This document shows, piece after piece, positions 1 to 9,489 of a stretch of DNA of 64,000 nt. Position numbers and translations under genes: made by a program. Location of the stretch: NCBI RefSeq assembly GCF_026183735.1, contig NZ_JAPFRE010000018.1, positions 60,297 through 124,296 on the forward strand, read 5' to 3'. Positions within the stretch are counted from its first letter, which is position 1, and each line of letters opens with the position of its first letter. The DNA comes from Alteromonas sp. ASW11-130 (GTDB taxonomy: Bacteria > Pseudomonadota > Gammaproteobacteria > Enterobacterales > Alteromonadaceae). Under the pieces are notes generated by a model. That model made no database searches, was not told the origin of the DNA, and saw only the letters and a list, made by a program, of their open reading frames with translations.

Positions 1-204
1 CCCAATCACCTTATTTCAGCCTTCAGCATGGTTAGTCTAATTGACATCAAGCTATTTCTAACATAGCGTAATTTCTTGCAGGGACAAGCAGTTACATCGA
101 CTTTTTCATTAGTCCTGCATGATTTAAAGGCGAGTGCGTTGTTCTTTGCTTTGAAACTGCAAAGTCGCTCGTATCAAAACCAACCAAAAATTTTGCGAGG
201 ACAA

Positions 205-1053
205 ATGAAAAAGAAATCACTAGCGATTGCTGCGTTAATTTTAAGTTCACTTTCACCGCTACTGTCTGCGGATGAACATACAAATGATGCAGTATGGCGT
301 GCAGTTCATGATAACTCACATCGTACCCAAGACGATAAGCAACGAGACAGGTATCGTCACCCTGAAGCGGTACTGAAGTTTTTTAATATTCAAAATAATT
401 CTGTCGTTGCGGAAGTAGCACCGGGAACGGGTTGGTATACCCGTATACTGGCTCCTTTGGTGAAAGATGAAGGCAAATATATTGGCTTAAACCATGATCC
501 CGACTTCTACGCCAAACGTTTTCCAGACAACAAAGAGTGGGCGGACCGGTTACGCAGTTACCCTGAGCGGCTTAAAGAAGAGCCCGAATTATACGGATCG
601 AAAGCGGTAGGTTCATGGATACCTATCACAGGGAAGCTACCTGTAGAGCAAGCGTCTGTCGATGTTGTATTCATTTCGCGTACATTGCACAATTGGCAAA
701 ATCAGGGGCGAATAGAAGAAGGGTTGCAGCAAAGTTGGCAAATTTTAAAGCCCAAAGGTGTATTGGCAATAGTGCAGCATAGAATGGCTGATAGTTATAA
801 AGGAACGCGTGAAGATGCAGCGAAGAAGGGGCGATTTGTCGAGTCAGATCTAATAGCGCTAGTCGAAGAACAGGGGTTCAAGCTTGTCGAAAAATCCGAG
901 ATAAACGCAAACCCTAAAGATACGGCCGACTATGAAAAAGGCGTTTGGACGCTACCGCCTTCTTTGGCTATGAAAGATGAAAATAGAACGCATTATCTGG
1001 AAATAGGTGAGTCAGACCGCATGACATTGAAATTTGTTAAAATTAAAGCTTAA
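205..1053 (+). CDS. Exported class I SAM-dependent methyltransferase
   Basis: A 282-residue protein with an N-terminal signal peptide (about residues 1-21, cleavage near LSA), so the methyltransferase is probably periplasmic. The SAM-binding motif I reads EVAPGTGWYT (residues 70-79), followed by a Rossmann-like core and an acidic/aromatic C-terminus. The family resembles the predicted exported methyltransferases of COG4798; the substrate is unknown. The open frame extends upstream to 76, but the ATG at 205 is preferred because it follows a GCGAGG ribosome site and gives a proper signal peptide. A TTGACA hexamer at 41-46 could be part of a promoter, though no good -10 box follows. Single-gene unit, not clearly coupled to its neighbours. 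Confidence 0.85.
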   Translation: MKKKSLAIAALILSSLSPLLSADEHTNDAVWRAVHDNSHRTQDDKQRDRYRHPEAVLKFFNIQNNSVVAEVAPGTGWYTRILAPLVKDEGKYIGLNHDPDFYAKRFPDNKEWADRLRSYPERLKEEPELYGSKAVGSWIPITGKLPVEQASVDVVFISRTLHNWQNQGRIEEGLQQSWQILKPKGVLAIVQHRMADSYKGTREDAAKKGRFVESDLIALVEEQGFKLVEKSEINANPKDTADYEKGVWTLPPSLAMKDENRTHYLEIGESDRMTLKFVKIKA

Positions 1054-1254
1054 CAAAGTGGGCACAGCTTAGAACGCAGAATTCGCACTTTACTAATTGC
1101 AAATCAGCAAGTAGTGAAAGTGCGAGGTCAACGGCAGCGCGTTTTACCCTTATTCCATCACGTATCACTAGAACGGTTCCGCCAACTTAAAACGAAAACC
1201 AGCGAGCAGGGTAAAAAGGGGAGAAAATCACAATAGAAGGTTATCTATTTTCAC

Positions 1255-1884
1255 CTAATTCAAATCCATCAACTGCTGAAATTCGTCAATAAATAAACCG
1301 ACGTGGTAACCATCCATAAGCGCATGATGAACGTGAACGGAAAACGGCATGATCTTCTTTCCATCAATGTCGGTTACTCTTCCGATTGAGATTTTGGGAC
1401 AGCTATCGGGCAACGAAAAATTTCTGGCATGGGATACTGAAGTGAATTTTATCCAAGGCAGGGCGGAAAAATGGATAACATTATCGCTGGCGCCTGATGG
1501 GTTTAAATCGTGACTGTTCCTGACTTGTTCAATAGCGACTTGAGCATCCTTTTCGAACTGATCAAAAGATTTCTGGAATTCAATATTGGAGAAGCCAAAG
1601 GTACCGTTTGGTCTGTTGATAGTTGATGCGGCGTTTACCTTATTATGGACAATCACTTTATCGTCCACTATACGATAGCGGAATGGCTCAACGTTATTGG
1701 CGGCAATCAGTGCTTTGTGCAAGTAGACGAGAAAAAATGACACGCCTGCACGTTTGGCTGATTGAAAAGCAAGTGTGCAATCAATGTCTACAGAGACACC
1801 GAAAAAAGGCTCTTCATAGGTTTTGAAAAAGTGGAAGTGGGCTTTTCTGTCCCATGTATCCAGGTTAAGTTCAGTGAAACTCAT
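1255..1884 (-). CDS. Chloramphenicol acetyltransferase-fold O-acetyltransferase
   Basis: A 209-residue protein, close to the usual CAT monomer length (about 210-220). Seen: the N-terminal WDRKAHFHFF segment typical of CAT, the internal SALPWIKFTS segment, and the catalytic motif HHALMDGYH near residue 187, holding the general-base His and the structural Asp. Known family members acetylate chloramphenicol or other hydroxylated acceptors with acetyl-CoA, as cytoplasmic trimers. The true acceptor cannot be read from sequence; chromosomal CAT-fold proteins of marine bacteria are often of unproven specificity. It lies 9 bp downstream of the S41-like gene on the same strand and is probably co-transcribed with it. 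No mobile-element signs are adjacent. Confidence 0.85.
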   Translation of the reverse strand: MSFTELNLDTWDRKAHFHFFKTYEEPFFGVSVDIDCTLAFQSAKRAGVSFFLVYLHKALIAANNVEPFRYRIVDDKVIVHNKVNAASTINRPNGTFGFSNIEFQKSFDQFEKDAQVAIEQVRNSHDLNPSGASDNVIHFSALPWIKFTSVSHARNFSLPDSCPKISIGRVTDIDGKKIMPFSVHVHHALMDGYHVGLFIDEFQQLMDLN

Positions 1885-1893
1885 TTTTGTTCT

Positions 1894-2847
1894 TTATCTC
1901 GATATCTCAGTGGTTGCCAGGTTAATTGCAGTCTTTAGGCTTTCTTGCGCTGAAACTTGATAGTCTGCGATAACACCATAGTCTTGCCAGTTTTCGTTTG
2001 TTTTCGGGTGGTGAGTTTGCGCATAAGTCAGGATTAAATTTGCATGCTGACTGACCGGCAAAGTTTTTTTCATAAGCGCCACGCCCATGGTGTCTTCACC
2101 GACTATCACTGCAGCATGGTGATATTTCAGGGTATAACCAACAAATTCCCACGGGCCGACCACAAACCCTGAGTTTAAAACATACACAGGGGTATCGTAA
2201 AACCGTTGAGCGTTTATAAAATTGTCTTGAATAATTATTTTTGCGGGTGCTTCTTCAGGGTTCAGAAAAACATCGGCAATCACCGTGTCAGGCGCAACAA
2301 AGAAACTGATAAGCTGCTGTGCGAGCGGTAGCGTTCCCAATCCAGTGATTCGTAAATCGATAATTAACGCACGAGATTCGGCCAGGTATGCCATTGCTGA
2401 ATCAAGTTCGTTCTGGGCTGAAGAAAACAAAAAATCACCATCAAATCGTATATAACCTATGTCATTTTCCAGCATGTCGACTTGAATCGCGTTTGACTCT
2501 TGTCTGGTTAATTTATTCTTCAGCGGGTTGTGAATTTCACGCTCAACCAGCTCAAACCCCGAGTCGTTGGTCGCTTTGATTAAAATATTTTCGAGAATTT
2601 GTTTAAACATACCGAATGGATAAGACTGATCGAAAGCGCCAATGTCCAATTTATGTAACAAATCCTGCGCCACGTCTTTGGCTTTATCCGGGAACAAATA
2701 GTCATGCTCAAGAACGTCTACCGTATTGAGCACAATTTCGCGAACTTCATTTTCTGACAGTATTATTTCGTTTTGCCTGGCAAGTACTGGTTGGCTACTG
2801 ACAACCAGCATTATAAGAACAAAGAAAATATGGGTAAGTTTTTTCAT
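1894..2847 (-). CDS. S41-peptidase-like exported protein, probable pseudoenzyme
   Basis: About 317 residues with a signal peptide (MKKLTHIF..., cleavage near residue 23). The architecture matches the IRBP-type S41 proteases: an N-terminal helical domain (about 30-115), then the tail-specific-protease core (about 125-300) with GYIRFDG, LIIDLR and PVYVLNS. In active members the segment after PVYVL carries a Thr-Phe-Ser-Ala nucleophile; here the aligned position is Gly231 in VVGPWEF, so the catalytic Ser appears lost. The following VGEDTMG segment is kept. The protein may bind peptides without cutting them. An upstream TTG at 2862 could also start it; ATG at 2847 is chosen for the signal peptide. 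Co-directional with the CAT-like gene. Confidence 0.75.
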   Translation of the reverse strand: MKKLTHIFFVLIMLVVSSQPVLARQNEIILSENEVREIVLNTVDVLEHDYLFPDKAKDVAQDLLHKLDIGAFDQSYPFGMFKQILENILIKATNDSGFELVEREIHNPLKNKLTRQESNAIQVDMLENDIGYIRFDGDFLFSSAQNELDSAMAYLAESRALIIDLRITGLGTLPLAQQLISFFVAPDTVIADVFLNPEEAPAKIIIQDNFINAQRFYDTPVYVLNSGFVVGPWEFVGYTLKYHHAAVIVGEDTMGVALMKKTLPVSQHANLILTYAQTHHPKTNENWQDYGVIADYQVSAQESLKTAINLATTEISR

Positions 2848-3051
2848 GACCTTCACAGGCAAGATGAGAAGAACGTATTGATATAGACAAAGTTTCTTTT
2901 TTCAAGCTTCTTCCCCAACGTTACCTAACTTTAAACACCGAACATAGCCCACTGGCATAAAAGTGTCGTCTGATTAACCGAAATTAAAGACAAGCTATTT
3001 GCAATAAATCGTATGCTTTTTTAGCTTTTTATCTTATTTTAAAGGTTTCTC

Positions 3052-4672
3052 ATGCTTCAAGCTGAATCTGTTAGATCCAAATTACTTGTTCTTATCACCA
3101 TCCCCATTATTTTAAATGCCATACTGGCTCTATATGCAAGTCAGCGTTTAGGCGCGGTTAGTAATACTGTGCAAACGGTTAATACTGAACGCTTACAGCC
3201 GTTGCGAAACCTTGATAAAATCATGCGTCTCTACAGCAATGGCGTAGTCGATTTAGCGCACAAAAGTATATCGCAAATGCTATTGTGGAAGGAAGCCGAC
3301 GCGCAGCTGGCGGAAACACGACAGAAACTTTCTAAAGCATGGGCAAGCTATCGTAACCGTGATTTATCGTCGGAAGAATCAGCGTTACTGCAACAGAATA
3401 AAACTGCATTTAAATCGGCCGAACAAGCAATAAGTAAATTGGAAAGTTTTATTGATGAGCAGTCTTCTTATAGCATAGGAAGCTTTGTCGATTTGCAGTT
3501 GTATCCCGCTTTAGAGCCAATACAGAATTTAGTGAAGCAGCTCATCGTTATTCAAAGCGAGCCGGCGCAGGGGTCAGCTTCGGTCGCAGAACGAATAGCC
3601 TCTAAAGCGCAAGTGACTGTATTTATAATTTTACTCGTTATGACATTGGCATTGGGAGCAATGGGATTCTGGCTATATCGTGGCATTCGTAGCCCGTTAA
3701 CGGTAATGCTAAATACTGTTACCGATATTGAAAAGTCTCGTAATCTAACCTTGCGCACTAACCTGAAAAGTAATGACGAATTTGGAGATATGGGCCGTCG
3801 TTTTGATCGTATGATGGAAACCATTGGTGAATTGATTAATCATTTACAACAGGTGGGTAAGCGCGCAGTCAGTGTCACACAAGATGCTTGATGTGAATAA
3901 TAAAACTGTCCAACGAATAGAACAACAGCATGCTGAAATTACTACCATGGTCAACGCTATAGAACAGATTAATCATTGAGCTTCAATGGTGCGTCGTGAT
4001 GTAAGGGACGAAGAGAAAGCTATCGTGAATGCAGATGTAGTTGCTAAAGAAGGCGGGGCATCCGTTCGAGTGACCATTGATAGTATTGAAAACTTGTCCA
4101 CTGAAGTGTCTTCAGCGGTAGCATCAATATAAATCCTTAAGGAAGACAACGAAAGCATTGGTGGTGTTCTCGATGTGATAAAAGACATTGCAGAGCAAAC
4201 CAATTTGCTGGCGCCCAATGCCTCTATAGAAGTTGCACGCGCTGGCGGGTAAGGACGTGGGTTTGCGGTGGTGGCAGACGAAGTTCGTCAGTTGGCTAGT
4301 AGGACTGCGGTTTCGACACAGGAAATTCAGGAAATTATTCAAAAGCTGCAACAGGGCACATTATCTGCTGCTGACATCATGTCGAAAGGAAAAGGTAGTG
4401 CCGGGACCAGTGTCGATACAGCGCGAAACGCTGGAGAAGTGTTAAATAAAGTTGAGGACGTCTTTCAAGCTATTTTATGCAGTAGTCAAACTATTGCAGC
4501 AGCTGCAGAAAAACAAATGCATATTGCTGCTGAAGTAAACCAACGCGCAGGGCGAGTTGGCGAATTGACAAACGAAACATTAACTTTATCAACTGATGCA
4601 GCTGAAACAGGTAAACAAGTTGCTGAGATTTCAAAAGCGTTGCGCTCTTCACTTGGTCAATTTACTACTTAG
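3052..4672 (+). pseudogene. Decayed methyl-accepting chemotaxis protein
   Basis: Residues 1-279 read as a chemotaxis receptor N-terminus: TM1 (about 11-29), a periplasmic four-helix region, TM2 (about 191-210) and a HAMP domain. The frame stops at 3889. The rest of the receptor continues one frame over, starting around 3884, but is broken by in-frame stops at 3977 (TGA), 4130 (TAA) and 4250 (TAA). The hairpin tip is recognisable yet eroded: [20 protein letters not shown], then a stop, then GRGFAVVADEVR. Consensus residues at several of these sites are replaced, so this is old decay and not a single sequencing slip. The intact downstream piece starting at 4268 is a fragment of the signalling domain, not a gene. 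Confidence 0.9.
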
Positions 4673-4740
4673 TGGATCGTAGAGCAGGCAATTTACGTAC
4701 CTAGCTCAATAACCTACGGAAGTTTATAAAAGGGCGCCCA

Positions 4741-6072
4741 ATGCAACAACTTCATCGTTCGTTCATTTTTATTGTTCTGCTGTTGTGTTTGGGGTGTAGC
4801 AATCTGAACAATAACACTCCCCCCCCACAAGATGGCCAGCCAAGCTCATTTTCTACTCCCGTTCCGGTTGAGGTGAGAAATGACAATGGCCATTATCAAA
4901 TCTATCGTGGTGGTAAACCGTTCTTTATAAAAGGGGCCGGCGGTTCTAGTCACTTATTGGCGCTAGCGGACGCGGGCGGGAATGCTTTTCGTACCTGGTC
5001 GACCTACAATGCTAAACAATTATTGGATGAAGCACATCGAAACGGACTGGTAGTAATGCTCGGAATTAGTCTTGGGCATGAAAGGCATGGTTTTGATTAC
5101 AGCGATAAACAAGCCGTGCAAAAGCAGTTCGAACGGGTTCAGGATGAAGTGCTGGAGTATAAAGATCACCCCGCGTTGTTAGCGTGGGCCATTGGCAACG
5201 AAGTGGACTTGTTTTATACGAACCCAGATGTTTGGTATGCGGTTGAGCAAATAGCCAGCTTTATTCAACAGGTTGACGAGTACCATCTTGTCACCACGGT
5301 TACCGCCGGCATTGATAAGGAAAAACTTAACCTTATCCAAAAGCGTGTACCCAGCCTGGACTTTTTAAGTATTAATATTTATGGGGGGCTATCATCGCTT
5401 CCACAGGATTTACTGGACATGGGCTACGCAGGCCCCTTTGTGATCACTGAGTGGGGGCCGACTGGACACTGGCAGGTAAGAAAAACAAATTGGGAAGCAC
5501 CTATTGAACAAACAAGCAGTGAAAAAGCAGCTTCTTACCAGCAACGTTATGAGCAAGGAATCGTGAATGCTAAAGGAAAAGCGTTAGGCTCATTTGCATT
5601 TTTATGGGGACAAAAACAGGAAACTACCCCAACCTGGTATGGCGTTTTTACCGAATCTGGTAACCCAACAGAAGCGGTAGATACGCTAACTTACAACTGG
5701 ACGGGAAAATGGCCGGATGAACGGGCCCCGTCAATTGAAAGGATAACGTTAGAACGTAAGTCGCGCTTTGACAATATAAAAGTGCAAGCAGAACAACGCA
5801 TCAGTGCAGAGGTTATATTCACTTCTTCGCAAGACAATTCACCTGCCATTCAATGGGAGGTGCTACCCGAGAGTACCGATATCAAAGCAGGAGGAGACCC
5901 AGAATCACGCCCGCAACCTGTGAAGGGTTTAAATGTGACAAGTAATGGTAAGGGGAAAGTCACCCTTGATGCACCCGCCACGCCCGGTGCCTACCGCTTA
6001 TTTGTGTATGTCACCAATGCCAACGGTAAAGCAGCTTACGCGAACATTCCGTTTTGGGTAAATGGTGCTTAA
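4741..6072 (+). CDS. Glycoside hydrolase-like (GH2/GH5-type TIM barrel) lipoprotein
   Basis: A 443-residue secreted protein. The N-terminus is a signal peptide ending in CLGC, an imperfect lipobox, so lipidation at Cys19 is likely but not certain. A low-complexity linker rich in Asn/Pro follows, then a clan GH-A barrel (about 50-320). The likely acid/base Glu sits in AWAIGNEVD and the likely nucleophile Glu in FVITEWGPTGHW, the spacing expected of GH2 C-terminal or GH5-like barrels. The last 110 residues look like a beta-sandwich accessory domain. Family members act on beta-glycans in the periplasm or at the cell surface; the substrate is not predictable. It stands alone between a pseudogene and the LysR locus. 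Confidence 0.75.
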   Translation: MQQLHRSFIFIVLLLCLGCSNLNNNTPPPQDGQPSSFSTPVPVEVRNDNGHYQIYRGGKPFFIKGAGGSSHLLALADAGGNAFRTWSTYNAKQLLDEAHRNGLVVMLGISLGHERHGFDYSDKQAVQKQFERVQDEVLEYKDHPALLAWAIGNEVDLFYTNPDVWYAVEQIASFIQQVDEYHLVTTVTAGIDKEKLNLIQKRVPSLDFLSINIYGGLSSLPQDLLDMGYAGPFVITEWGPTGHWQVRKTNWEAPIEQTSSEKAASYQQRYEQGIVNAKGKALGSFAFLWGQKQETTPTWYGVFTESGNPTEAVDTLTYNWTGKWPDERAPSIERITLERKSRFDNIKVQAEQRISAEVIFTSSQDNSPAIQWEVLPESTDIKAGGDPESRPQPVKGLNVTSNGKGKVTLDAPATPGAYRLFVYVTNANGKAAYANIPFWVNGA

Positions 6073-6388
6073 TTAAATTACTTAGGGGAGGGGTGAAATG
6101 CACAGCTCATCGATTTCTCTGTGCTCGACCTTTTCGCCAGATCATTGTCAGCCTGTCATGCCCATACGAGTGGTATAAAGTGCTGACCCTTTGATAAGTA
6201 ACGTGGTTATCACACCCTAAGGTTGATTTAGTAACCTATTTCCATAGCTGTGAGGCAGGATCAATAATATGTCGCTTTTACAGGCTATATTGACCGCAGC
6301 AAAATTGTATCTATAGCGAACCCTGGCGATTTCGCTGACGCCTAATTTAGGAAACGGCTTATATATCGTTGAGCAACGCACAAGGTGA
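6073..6388. other. Intergenic gap, no gene seen
   Basis: Between two convergent genes. Short frames on both strands have no recognisable product. Nothing repeat-like or terminator-like stands out. Confidence 0.5.
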
Positions 6389-7294
6389 CTAGCTAAAAGT
6401 GTCCACAATTGCCTTACGCAGCCAATTAATCGATTCATCTTGCTCAGTATCCTGATGCCAATATAAATGGGTAGAAAGCGCTGGCATCAAAATGGGAAGC
6501 GGGTGAGCGATGAGTTGTTTATCTAACAACTTGGTGGCAATTAAAGAAGGCAGAGTAAGCAGATAATGTGTTTCTTTCACGATGGCTTTTGCTGAATGAT
6601 AGTTCTGACAGCGAATTTTTATCTGACGGTTCATTCCCATTTGCAACAGACTGATATCTTCAACCACATGCCCATCGCTGCGATTAGACACCGCAATATG
6701 TTCAGCGGATAAATACGCTGCTTGCGTAAACGCTTTTGCCAGCGGATGATTACGTGACATTAATACAGCAAATTCATCACTACTCAATGGGTGGTGTTTG
6801 ATCGGTGATTGGATTGCACGTGCCACATCAATAACAACGTCCACCTGCCGATTATTGAGTTGCCTGGCGACAATGTCGCGGTCCAGCTTTACACTTTTTA
6901 AACCTGCTAGTGGCGTATGCTGGTTTAACCATTTTTGCAAAGAAGGAAGCACTAGGGGTTCAAGCGCATCATGAATCGCCAACACAAACGTTTGTTGTGT
7001 TTTTGCAAGCTCAAACTGACCACATTGCTGGAGTGTCTTACGAAGGCGGGCGAGCAGATCTATCACAGTGGGGGCAATTTGTTTGCAGGCGGCGGTGGGT
7101 TCTAATTGCTGACCTTTGCGAATGAATAGCTCATCATCCAGTGCCATTCGCAATCTCTTAACGGCATGACTGACAGCAGAAGGGCTGATAAATAGAACCT
7201 TACTGGCTGAAGTCATATTTCTTTCCTGGTACAAAACTTCAAATACTTTGAGTAAATTTAAATCCAGTTGCTGTAATTGCTTGTCTGCCAACAC
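6389..7294 (-). CDS. LysR-family transcriptional regulator
   Basis: About 301 residues. The N-terminal winged helix-turn-helix (LNLLKVFEVLYQERNMTSAS, then ISPSAVSHAVKRLR) is classic LysR, followed by a periplasmic-binding-protein-like effector domain. It is divergently transcribed from the acyl-CoA dehydrogenase operon, the standard LysR arrangement, and probably controls that operon in response to a pathway intermediate. The start is uncertain: the frame is open to a TTG at 7336, and no ATG precedes the HTH. The GTG at 7294 is preferred because it leaves the dyad at 7345-7360 in a proper intergenic position about 50 bp upstream. Confidence 0.85.
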   Translation of the reverse strand: MLADKQLQQLDLNLLKVFEVLYQERNMTSASKVLFISPSAVSHAVKRLRMALDDELFIRKGQQLEPTAACKQIAPTVIDLLARLRKTLQQCGQFELAKTQQTFVLAIHDALEPLVLPSLQKWLNQHTPLAGLKSVKLDRDIVARQLNNRQVDVVIDVARAIQSPIKHHPLSSDEFAVLMSRNHPLAKAFTQAAYLSAEHIAVSNRSDGHVVEDISLLQMGMNRQIKIRCQNYHSAKAIVKETHYLLTLPSLIATKLLDKQLIAHPLPILMPALSTHLYWHQDTEQDESINWLRKAIVDTFS

Positions 7295-7344
7295 AATGTT
7301 TTCATTCTGTGAATGTCGTTCATAGCATGGTAGCAATATTTTTC

Positions 7345-7360
7345 ACTTCATTCATGAAGT
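7345..7360. promoter_or_regulatory. Candidate LysR operator (16-bp dyad)
   Basis: ACTTCAT-TC-ATGAAGT is a perfect dyad with 7-bp arms in the divergent gap between the LysR gene and the acyl-CoA dehydrogenase gene. Its position about 50 bp from each start fits autoregulation plus activation of the operon. Binding is inferred only from symmetry and context. Confidence 0.5.
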
Positions 7361-7411
7361 AAGCTGGAATAAGTTTATACCAAGAATAAAATAAATATTT
7401 CGGAGAGTATT

Positions 7412-8644
7412 GTGGACTTTCAACCTAGTGCGAAAAGCCAGGCTTATTTGACGAAGCTAACATCTTTTATGCAAGAGCATGTCTTTCCCCTTGAGAAAGA
7501 TATCATAGCTGAGAATCATCGCCTGAATTATCACGGAGATTGGCGTAGCTGGAAGGTGCCTAATCAGATAGCCTCGTTAAAGCAAAAAGCACGCGACGCG
7601 GGGCTATGGAATTTGTTTTTGCCTGATGATGAGCTCGGGCACGGGCTGAGTTGTCTTGAGTATGCTCCGCTTGCAGAAGAAATGGGCAAGATTCACTTTG
7701 CGCCGGAAATTTTTAATTGCAACGCTCCGGACACGGGCAATATGGAAGTGCTTTATCACTTCGGTAACGAGCAGCAAAAGAAAACATGGCTAACGCCGTT
7801 ACTCGCAGGTGAAATTCGTTCGGTATTTGCTATGACCGAACCTGATGTGGCATCGTCCGATGCCACAAATATGCAGGCCTCGATTGAAGAAGATGGCGAC
7901 GAGCTGGTGTTAAATGGGACAAAATGGTGGACAACCGGAATAGGCCATCCCGACGCGAAAGTCGCTATTTTTATGGGGCTTTCCAACCCTGAAAACGAAA
8001 AACACGCCCGCCATGCTATGGTGTTGGTGCCACTAGATAGTAATGGGCTAGAAGTTAAGCGCATGCTCACTGCCAGTCAGGATTACGATGCACCCTATGG
8101 CCATGGCGAAATGCAGCTAACGAATGTCAGAGTACCCAAAGCGAATATCATCATGGGGATGGGGAAAGGGTTTGCTATTGCCCAGGGGCGTTTAGGTCCG
8201 GGCAGGATCCACCATTGTATGCGTGCCATAGGTGCTGCCGAACGCTGTCTGGAGCTTATGATAAAACGCGGATCTAAACGCGAAGCGTTTGGCAAACCTA
8301 TTATTAAACTGGGTGGAAATTTAGAACGAATAGCCAAAGCCCGTATGGCCATTGATCAAGCGCGTCTGTTAACGCTAAATGCAGCCTGGAAAATAGATAC
8401 GGTCGGCGTTAAACAGGCTATGACAGAGATCTCTGCTATCAAAGTGGTGGTACCAAATGTGCTTCAGGATGTGAGTGACATGGCCATTCAAATGCACGGT
8501 GGCGCAGGCGTGTCGGGAGATTTTCCGTTGGCCGGGTTTAACGCAGCAGCCAGAGTGCTGCGATTAGCAGATGGCCCAGACGAAGTGCACATGGGTATGG
8601 TTTCCCGTTTGGAGCTGGCGAAATATCAACAGGATAAGCGATGA
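7412..8644 (+). CDS. Acyl-CoA dehydrogenase, ACAD10/11 / LvaC-like
   Basis: A 410-residue FAD-dependent acyl-CoA dehydrogenase starting at GTG behind a CGGAGAG ribosome site. Seen: MTEPDVASSDATNM (FAD/substrate loop), TKWWTTGIGHP, the GRLGPGRIHHCMR segment, QMHGGAGVSGDFPLA, and the C-terminal RLADGPDEVHMG signature of the ACAD10/11 branch. In that branch the dehydrogenase partners with an APH-type kinase, fused in animals and separate in the Pseudomonas levulinate (lva) pathway, to process 4-hydroxyacyl-CoAs through a 4-phospho intermediate. The kinase partner is two genes downstream. First gene of a five-gene operon; its stop overlaps the next start by 4 bp. Confidence 0.9.
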   Translation: MDFQPSAKSQAYLTKLTSFMQEHVFPLEKDIIAENHRLNYHGDWRSWKVPNQIASLKQKARDAGLWNLFLPDDELGHGLSCLEYAPLAEEMGKIHFAPEIFNCNAPDTGNMEVLYHFGNEQQKKTWLTPLLAGEIRSVFAMTEPDVASSDATNMQASIEEDGDELVLNGTKWWTTGIGHPDAKVAIFMGLSNPENEKHARHAMVLVPLDSNGLEVKRMLTASQDYDAPYGHGEMQLTNVRVPKANIIMGMGKGFAIAQGRLGPGRIHHCMRAIGAAERCLELMIKRGSKREAFGKPIIKLGGNLERIAKARMAIDQARLLTLNAAWKIDTVGVKQAMTEISAIKVVVPNVLQDVSDMAIQMHGGAGVSGDFPLAGFNAAARVLRLADGPDEVHMGMVSRLELAKYQQDKR

Positions 8645-9489
8645 AAACTATCCGATTATTGATCACCGGTGGCGCTACTGGCTTTGGTAAAGCCATGGCG
8701 TTGTGCTGGGTTAAACACGCACAGCAAGACACAGCAATTAAAGTGTGCATTGCCGATATTCACCAGCAACGCGGGGAAGAAACTGTAGCTGAATTAAAAA
8801 AGTTGGGTGCAGAAGCATTTTATAGCCAATGCGATATTACGGTCGAAGCAGACATTGCTGCCACCCGGGATATTATCCAGGAACGATGGCAGGGAGTGGA
8901 TATTGTCATTAATAATGCGGGGGTTGCCACAGGCGGGTCACTCAACGGCGAGTCACTCGAGCAATGGGAATGGGTTTTTAACATTAACCTGTTTGGGATG
9001 GTAAAGGTTTCACAAGCTTTTGTGGATGTTTTCAGAAAACAGGGACAGGGCTATTTTATCAATGTCGCCTCTCAGGCTGGGGTAACCCCTATACCCTTGA
9101 TGGGAAGTTACAACGCGGTAAAAGCAGCGGTGGTGTCATTTTCAGAGACCATGAAGACAGAGTTGGCACCTGAAAATATCGATGTAAGTGTGGTGTGTCC
9201 CAGTTTTTTCAAAACTAATCTTGATGAATCCATGCGCACCAGTGAACAGGTTATGCGTGAAAGTATTAAACGCCAGTTTAATAAAGCGGATATGACCGCA
9301 GAAGAAGTAGCAGAAAAAGTATGGCAACAGGCGCAAAAGCGTAATTTTCTTATGCTTACCCATAAGAGTGGCAAAGCCGCCTATTATATGAAAAAGTGGC
9401 TGCCCATTGACTGGTATCTGAACAAGATTATCAAAGCCACCAAAAAGATGGTGTTAAGAGCAAGGGAAGGGCAGGGTGAGAATGGATGA
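8641..9489 (+). CDS. Short-chain dehydrogenase/reductase (operon gene 2)
   Basis: A 282-residue SDR. Seen: the cofactor loop TGGATGFGKA near residue 9, NNAG, and the active-site Ser followed by YNAVK. It carries a basic C-terminal extension of about 40 residues past the usual fold (KKWLPIDWYLNKIIKATKKM), which may be amphipathic and membrane-associating. Its ATG overlaps the stop of the dehydrogenase (ATGA), so the two are translationally coupled. By context it may oxidise a hydroxyacyl intermediate, as LvaD does in the levulinate pathway, but the substrate is inferred from neighbours only. Confidence 0.88.
   Translation: MKTIRLLITGGATGFGKAMALCWVKHAQQDTAIKVCIADIHQQRGEETVAELKKLGAEAFYSQCDITVEADIAATRDIIQERWQGVDIVINNAGVATGGSLNGESLEQWEWVFNINLFGMVKVSQAFVDVFRKQGQGYFINVASQAGVTPIPLMGSYNAVKAAVVSFSETMKTELAPENIDVSVVCPSFFKTNLDESMRTSEQVMRESIKRQFNKADMTAEEVAEKVWQQAQKRNFLMLTHKSGKAAYYMKKWLPIDWYLNKIIKATKKMVLRAREGQGENG

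Noticed and set aside
4268..4672. 134-codon frame as a separate signalling protein
   Set aside because: It is the remaining C-terminal piece of the decayed chemotaxis receptor, in frame with the eroded segment before it.
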